Source of the DNA: Dehalococcoidia bacterium
GTDB taxonomy: Bacteria; Chloroflexota; Dehalococcoidia; UBA2979
Length of the DNA: 64,000 bases
Direction of reading: 5' to 3'
Assembly: GCA_023228825.1 (NCBI GenBank)
Contig: JALOAL010000001.1
Coordinates: forward strand, 186,001-250,000
Positions 60,470 to 64,000 of the stretch are shown here, piece by piece. How positions within the stretch are numbered: position 1 is the stretch's first letter; the number at the start of each line of letters is the position of its first letter. Both the position numbers and the translations under genes were made by a program. Below the pieces are notes generated by a model. The model was not told the origin of the DNA. It was given only the letters and a program-made list of their open reading frames with translations, and did no database searches.

Positions 60470-62562
60470 CGGAGGAGGCGGCGACCTACACCGCGAGGCG
60501 CGCCCCGGCCGAGGCCGCAGTCGCGTGGGTGCGCTCGTTGGACCGCGTGGCGTGGATCGTCATCGGCCTGACCGTGCTGGCGGTGGTGACGCGCCTGGTG
60601 GGGCTGAGCGCGCGCGCCGTCCACCACGACGAGGCGTTGCACCTCCAGTACTCCTGGTACTTCGCGGAGGGGCGCGGGTACCAGCACAACCCGCTCATGC
60701 ACGGACCGCTGCAGTTCCACCTGATCGCGGCGTTCTTCACGCTGTTCGGCGACTCGGAGTTCGTGGGGCGGCTGCCGCACGCGCTGGCGGGTATCGCGCT
60801 GGTGGCCACGCCGCTGCTCTTCCGCCGGCACCTGGGCGGCGTCGCGGTCGTGTTGGCGTCGCTGTTCCTGCTCGTGTCGCCCTCACTGCTGTATTACTCG
60901 CGGTTCGCGCGCAACGAGCCGTTCGTCGCCCTGGCCACGGTGCTGATGCTGCTCGCGATCCTGCGCTACCGCGAGGGCGGGCGGCTGCGCTGGCTGGCGG
61001 TGTTCACGGCGGCGCTCGCGGTGCAGTTCGCCGCGAAGGAGACCGCCTACATCGTCGCCGCGCTCGCGCTGCTCTACCTGAACTTCGCCACCGCGCACGA
61101 GTTGTTCTGGGCGCCGCGCCGGGAACGAGGTGAGCGGCCGCCCTGGCGGGTGCAGGCGCTCCACGGGGCGTGGCTGGTGCCCTCGGCGTGGGCGATCGTG
61201 ACGGCGTGGCCGTTGCTGCGAGGCCTGCGCGCGCGCTTCGCCTGGCGCGAGCGCCCACGAGACGCGGACCTGCTCGTGCTCACCGGCACGCTCACGCTGC
61301 CGCTGCTGGCGGCGTTCCTGCCGCACGCGCGGGGCTTCCTGCACCGCCTGCCGCTGGGCGTGGGCGCGGTCATGGACGTGGTGGTGGACTTCATCCTCTC
61401 GCCGCCGCTGTTCGCGCTGGTGGACGGCGCGACCTCGGTCTTCGGCGGCTCGCTGACGGACGAGGAGCGCACGGGCGCGGCGGTGGTGATCGCGCTGCTT
61501 GCGGCCTCGGCCGTGGTGGGGCTGGCGTGGCGGCGGCGGGAGTGGCTGATCTGCTTCGCCGTGTTCACGGCGGTCCTGGTGCCGCTCTACACCGCGTGGG
61601 GCACGAACATGCCGGGCGTGGCCGGCATCTACTGGACCTCCCTGGACTACTGGATCGAACAGCAGGAGGTGCAGCGGGCCAACCAGCCGTGGTTCTACTA
61701 CTTCATGCTCACCCCCCTCTACGAGATGCTCGTGCTCGTCCCGGGGCTGATCGGGGGCCTGTGGCTCACGCTGCGTCGCCGCGATCCGGTGGCGGCGATG
61801 TTCCTCTGGTGGTTCCTGGGCATGTTCGCCGCGCTGTCCTACGCGGGCGAGAAGATGCCGTGGCTCACCGTCCACCTCGCGCTCCCGCTCGTCTTCCTCG
61901 CGGCGCACGCCCTGGGCGGCGCGCTCCCGCGGGCGTTCGAAGCCGCCCGTGCGGGCCGAGGCTCCTCGTGGCAATGGAGCGCCGGCGGCGTGTCCCTCGC
62001 CGGCCTCGTGGCGATGTCCGCGCTCACGCTGTGGACGAACTACGGGCTGAACGTGGATCACCCGGACACGCCCATCGAGCCGTTCATGTACGCGCAGACC
62101 ACGCACACCACGCGCCTGCTGGCGGATGCGGTGATCGAGGAAGTGGAGGCGGGCCGCGCGACGGGCGTCCTGATCGACAACCAGGCCAACCTGACGTGGC
62201 CGTGGGCGTGGTACCTGCGTCACCAGCCGGTGCTCTACCAGGACGGCAAGGACATGGACGCGGGGACGCTGGAGGGCGCACCGGTGGTGATCGGCACGCC
62301 GGGCATCCTCCGGGCGTTGCGCGCCTCGGACGGCTGGCGGCGGGTGGAGTACACGCACTACGAGTGGCCGCACGACTCCGGCTATCGAAACGTCACGTGG
62401 GGGAGCCTGGGCCGCGGCATTGCCAATGCGTCGCTGGTGGACGACTGGTGGCAGTTCCTCCTGCAGCGCGACCCACGGTCGCCGCTGCTGTATCGCAACG
62501 GAGAAGTGCTCTTCCCGCCCTCCGCAGAGGTGGATCCGCGCGGGTTCGAGCCGCCTCGATAG
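60466..62562 (+). CDS. Agl23-like (TIGR03663) GT-C membrane glycosyltransferase-like protein
   Basis: A 698-residue membrane protein starting GTG 60466. The first outer loop has VHHDEALHLQYSWYFAEGRGY, with the acidic pair typical of PMT/ArnT GT-C enzymes; LMHGPLQFHLIAAFFTLFGDS and SRFARNEPFVA follow. About ten transmembrane helices and a soluble C-terminal part (about 560-698) complete it. The family is known as flippase-activity-associated Agl23 in archaea and occurs in Chloroflexi. It probably acts with the DUF2298 protein on a polyisoprenyl- or lipid-linked sugar. Confidence 0.88.
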   Translation: MTEEAATYTARRAPAEAAVAWVRSLDRVAWIVIGLTVLAVVTRLVGLSARAVHHDEALHLQYSWYFAEGRGYQHNPLMHGPLQFHLIAAFFTLFGDSEFVGRLPHALAGIALVATPLLFRRHLGGVAVVLASLFLLVSPSLLYYSRFARNEPFVALATVLMLLAILRYREGGRLRWLAVFTAALAVQFAAKETAYIVAALALLYLNFATAHELFWAPRRERGERPPWRVQALHGAWLVPSAWAIVTAWPLLRGLRARFAWRERPRDADLLVLTGTLTLPLLAAFLPHARGFLHRLPLGVGAVMDVVVDFILSPPLFALVDGATSVFGGSLTDEERTGAAVVIALLAASAVVGLAWRRREWLICFAVFTAVLVPLYTAWGTNMPGVAGIYWTSLDYWIEQQEVQRANQPWFYYFMLTPLYEMLVLVPGLIGGLWLTLRRRDPVAAMFLWWFLGMFAALSYAGEKMPWLTVHLALPLVFLAAHALGGALPRAFEAARAGRGSSWQWSAGGVSLAGLVAMSALTLWTNYGLNVDHPDTPIEPFMYAQTTHTTRLLADAVIEEVEAGRATGVLIDNQANLTWPWAWYLRHQPVLYQDGKDMDAGTLEGAPVVIGTPGILRALRASDGWRRVEYTHYEWPHDSGYRNVTWGSLGRGIANASLVDDWWQFLLQRDPRSPLLYRNGEVLFPPSAEVDPRGFEPPR

Positions 62563-62701
62563 CCTCGAGGCGCCACGCAGCGAGGGCCGGCGGCGGGCGA
62601 TCGGGCGGCGTCGGCGCGCTGGAGACGTTAGGAAACCTTCACGCACTCTCTATTTCGCCAGTCACCGGCACCCGGCACACTGATCTGACGACCAGAGGGA
62701 T

Positions 62702-63910
62702 GTGACCACCAGCGGGATTCGATCACCAGAGGCGGGATCACCGGAGGCGGGATCACCAGAGGTTGGCAGCCGCCTGATCCGGCGTCTGCCCCGGAGGGAA
62801 CAGAGGTCCGTGCGACCACTCCGCATCGTCATTGGCGTCGCCGTGAGCGCGATCTTCCTCGTGCTGTTGCTGGCGAAGGTCGACCGCGCCGAACTGCTGG
62901 ACGCCCTGCGCCAGGTGTCGCCGGGATGGATCGCTGCGGCGGTGGCGCTGTTTGGCGCCGGCGTGTGGACGCGTGCCCAGCGGTGGCGCGCCATCCTGCG
63001 ACCCATCGCACCCGTCGGACAGGCCGAGGCCGCCTCGCTGATGACCATTGGCCTCGCCGCGAACAACGTGCTGCCGGCGCGCACGGGGGAGATCGTGCGC
63101 GCGGTGCTGCTGAAGCGGCGCTACGGCGTCTCCGGCTTCGCGGTGGTCGCCACGATCATCGTGGAGCGGATCCTGGACGGCCTGGTGCTGGCGATCTTCC
63201 TGGCGGCCACCATTGCGCTGGCGGGCGGGACGGACGTGCTCCGCCTCTTTGCCGCGCTGGTGGGCGGGGCGTTCCTGCTCCTGACGGCCGTGCTGGCGCT
63301 GTTCGCCATGCGCCCGGCCCTGGCGGACCGCATGGTGGCGTTCGGCGTGCGCTTCCTCCCCGGACGCATCCGCGCGAGGGCGCACGGCTGGGCCAGCCGC
63401 TTCCTCTCCGGCCTCGCCCCCATGAGCACGCCTCGGGCCTGGTTCACGGTCACGAGCCTGACCGTGGTCTCCTGGTCGTTCGAGGCGTTTTCCGCGTGGG
63501 CCGTGGGGCAGGCGTTCGGCCTGGGACTGGATCCGGGCATCTACTTCGGGGTGGCGGGAGCGGCGAACCTCTCCATGGCGGCGCCCAGCACCTCCGGCGG
63601 CATCGGTCCGTACGAGTACTTCGCGCGCGAGGTGGTGGGCCGCTTTGGCGTGGGTGCGGCGACGGGCACGGCCTTCGCGCTGGTGCTGCACGCCACGGTG
63701 CTGGTGCCGGTGGCGATCGTGGGGCTGCTGCTCGTGTGGCGGCAGGACCTCGGTATCCGCGCACTGGCCGAGACCGACATGGACGACATGGAGGCCGCCG
63801 CCGCCGGGGGGAGCGGTGCGCCGCCGGCGGGCCGCCCCGCGAGCGAAGGCACCGGCGGCACCGAAGGCGTCGAGGACCTCGAGACGGCCGGTACGTCGGG
63901 CGCCGGATGA
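62702..63910 (+). CDS. flippase-like membrane protein (UPF0104 / lysylphosphatidylglycerol synthase TM region)
   Basis: A 402-residue protein with about eight transmembrane helices. The core has RWRAILRPIAP, NNVLPARTGEIVRAVLLKRR (conserved in the LPG_synthase_TM family), VERILDGL and MAAPSTSGGIGPYEYFAREV. There is no synthase domain. It may move or modify lipid-linked sugars with the two preceding genes. The first 40 residues include three SPEAG repeats made by a 15-bp repeat; a later GTG at 62810 is a possible true start. The C-terminal 45 residues are Gly/Glu-rich. Confidence 0.85.
   Translation: MTTSGIRSPEAGSPEAGSPEVGSRLIRRLPRREQRSVRPLRIVIGVAVSAIFLVLLLAKVDRAELLDALRQVSPGWIAAAVALFGAGVWTRAQRWRAILRPIAPVGQAEAASLMTIGLAANNVLPARTGEIVRAVLLKRRYGVSGFAVVATIIVERILDGLVLAIFLAATIALAGGTDVLRLFAALVGGAFLLLTAVLALFAMRPALADRMVAFGVRFLPGRIRARAHGWASRFLSGLAPMSTPRAWFTVTSLTVVSWSFEAFSAWAVGQAFGLGLDPGIYFGVAGAANLSMAAPSTSGGIGPYEYFAREVVGRFGVGAATGTAFALVLHATVLVPVAIVGLLLVWRQDLGIRALAETDMDDMEAAAAGGSGAPPAGRPASEGTGGTEGVEDLETAGTSGAG
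62721..62765 (+). repeat. 15-bp tandem repeat at the 5' end of the flippase-like gene
   Basis: gatcaccagaggcgg (62721-62735), gatcaccggaggcgg (62736-62750) and gatcaccagaggttg (62751-62765). In the open frame they encode SPEAG-SPEAG-SPEVG. Degenerate 15-17-bp relatives extend upstream to about 62690. Confidence 0.88.
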
Positions 63911-63933
63911 CTGGCGCCTGATGACTGGTGACG
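63905..63933 (+). repeat. 14-bp duplicated start region at the window end
   Basis: gatgactggcgcct (63906-63919) and gatgactggtgacg (63920-63933) share 10 of 14 bases and both carry an ATG. The first ATG (63907) overlaps the stop of the flippase-like gene as ATGA, opens MTGA and stops in TGATG exactly on the second ATG. Confidence 0.7.
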
Positions 63934-64000
63934 GGTCGGGTACGGTGACGGGCAGGCGTGCCGCCTCGGATGGGGCCGGCGCTGCGAGCGTGTGGGGTCA
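63921..64000 (+). CDS. possible 5' end of the next gene (truncated by the window)
   Basis: From ATG 63921 the frame stays open to the window end (26 codons, Gly/Thr/Ala-rich: MTGDGSGTVTGRRAASDGAG). The TGATG coupling supports it, but there is too little to identify. GTG 63945 is an alternative start. Confidence 0.35.
   Translation, partial: MTGDGSGTVTGRRAASDGAGAASVWG

Overview
The window reads as a piece of a bacterial chromosome with very high GC (about 70 % by eye). The best guess for the host is a Chloroflexota (Dehalococcoidia/Tepidiforma-like) organism. That is an inference from three things: the adjacent pair of DUF2298 ('Chlor_Arch_YYY') and Agl23-like membrane proteins, families typical of Chloroflexi and archaea; a baseplate-J-like membrane protein inside an alaS-ruvX-mltG gene run; and a long-form, Bacillus-type SRP RNA. 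No rRNA, CRISPR array, intact prophage or complete insertion sequence is visible.

Layout. 1-9.7 kb is a tightly overlapping plus-strand operon: alaS (3' part), baseplate-J-like protein, ruvX, mltG, aroE, a membrane protein, aroC, an aroK::aroB fusion and acyP. 9.7-13.5 kb holds molybdenum-cofactor genes (mobB-like, moeA), an AhpD-like protein, a stand-alone Lrp ligand-binding domain and a repeat-rich spacer. 13.5-23 kb is accessory. It separates pheS (15.2 kb) from pheT (23.2 kb) and contains a truncated DUF1801 gene, a low-GC AAA ATPase, a thiolase, azlCD, an islet of tiny genes with a 31-bp inverted repeat, a xanthine-dehydrogenase-type molybdoprotein, a MoaD/ThiS-like protein and an alpha/beta-hydrolase fragment. 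25.6-34 kb carries a DUF6282 gene, then a minus-strand block: an unknown low-GC gene, infC-rpmI-rplT, the biotin carboxylase/BCCP pair, a lipoprotein, and thrS behind a T-box leader. 34.5-35.0 kb has three tRNAs (Val, Lys, Leu). 35-42 kb has two peptide-transporter ATPases, lepA, fabV and an unrecognised minus-strand gene. 42.5-50.3 kb has SRP RNA, rsmA, ispE, a PHP hydrolase, an exonuclease-DinG helicase fusion, a GNAT and a VapBC pair. 50.3-58.1 kb has two small proteins and the CCA-adding enzyme on the minus strand, then rnc-smc-ftsY. 58.1-64 kb has three large membrane proteins of the cell-surface glycan/lipid type.

Most of the window is core information processing (aminoacylation, ribosome, SRP targeting, chromosome segregation) plus the shikimate and MEP pathways. 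The clearest recurring oddity is a set of at least eleven short tandem duplications (unit 9-25 bp, 2-3 copies). Several sit exactly on translation starts and leave 4-7-codon micro-ORFs overlapping or abutting the real start (acyP, ftsY, and the gene beginning at the window end). Other points of interest are a predicted AUC start for infC, a T-box with an ACC specifier ahead of a ThrS that lacks the TGS domain, and the 31-bp inverted repeat at 19.13-19.22 kb. All calls come from reading the sequence; no database search was run.
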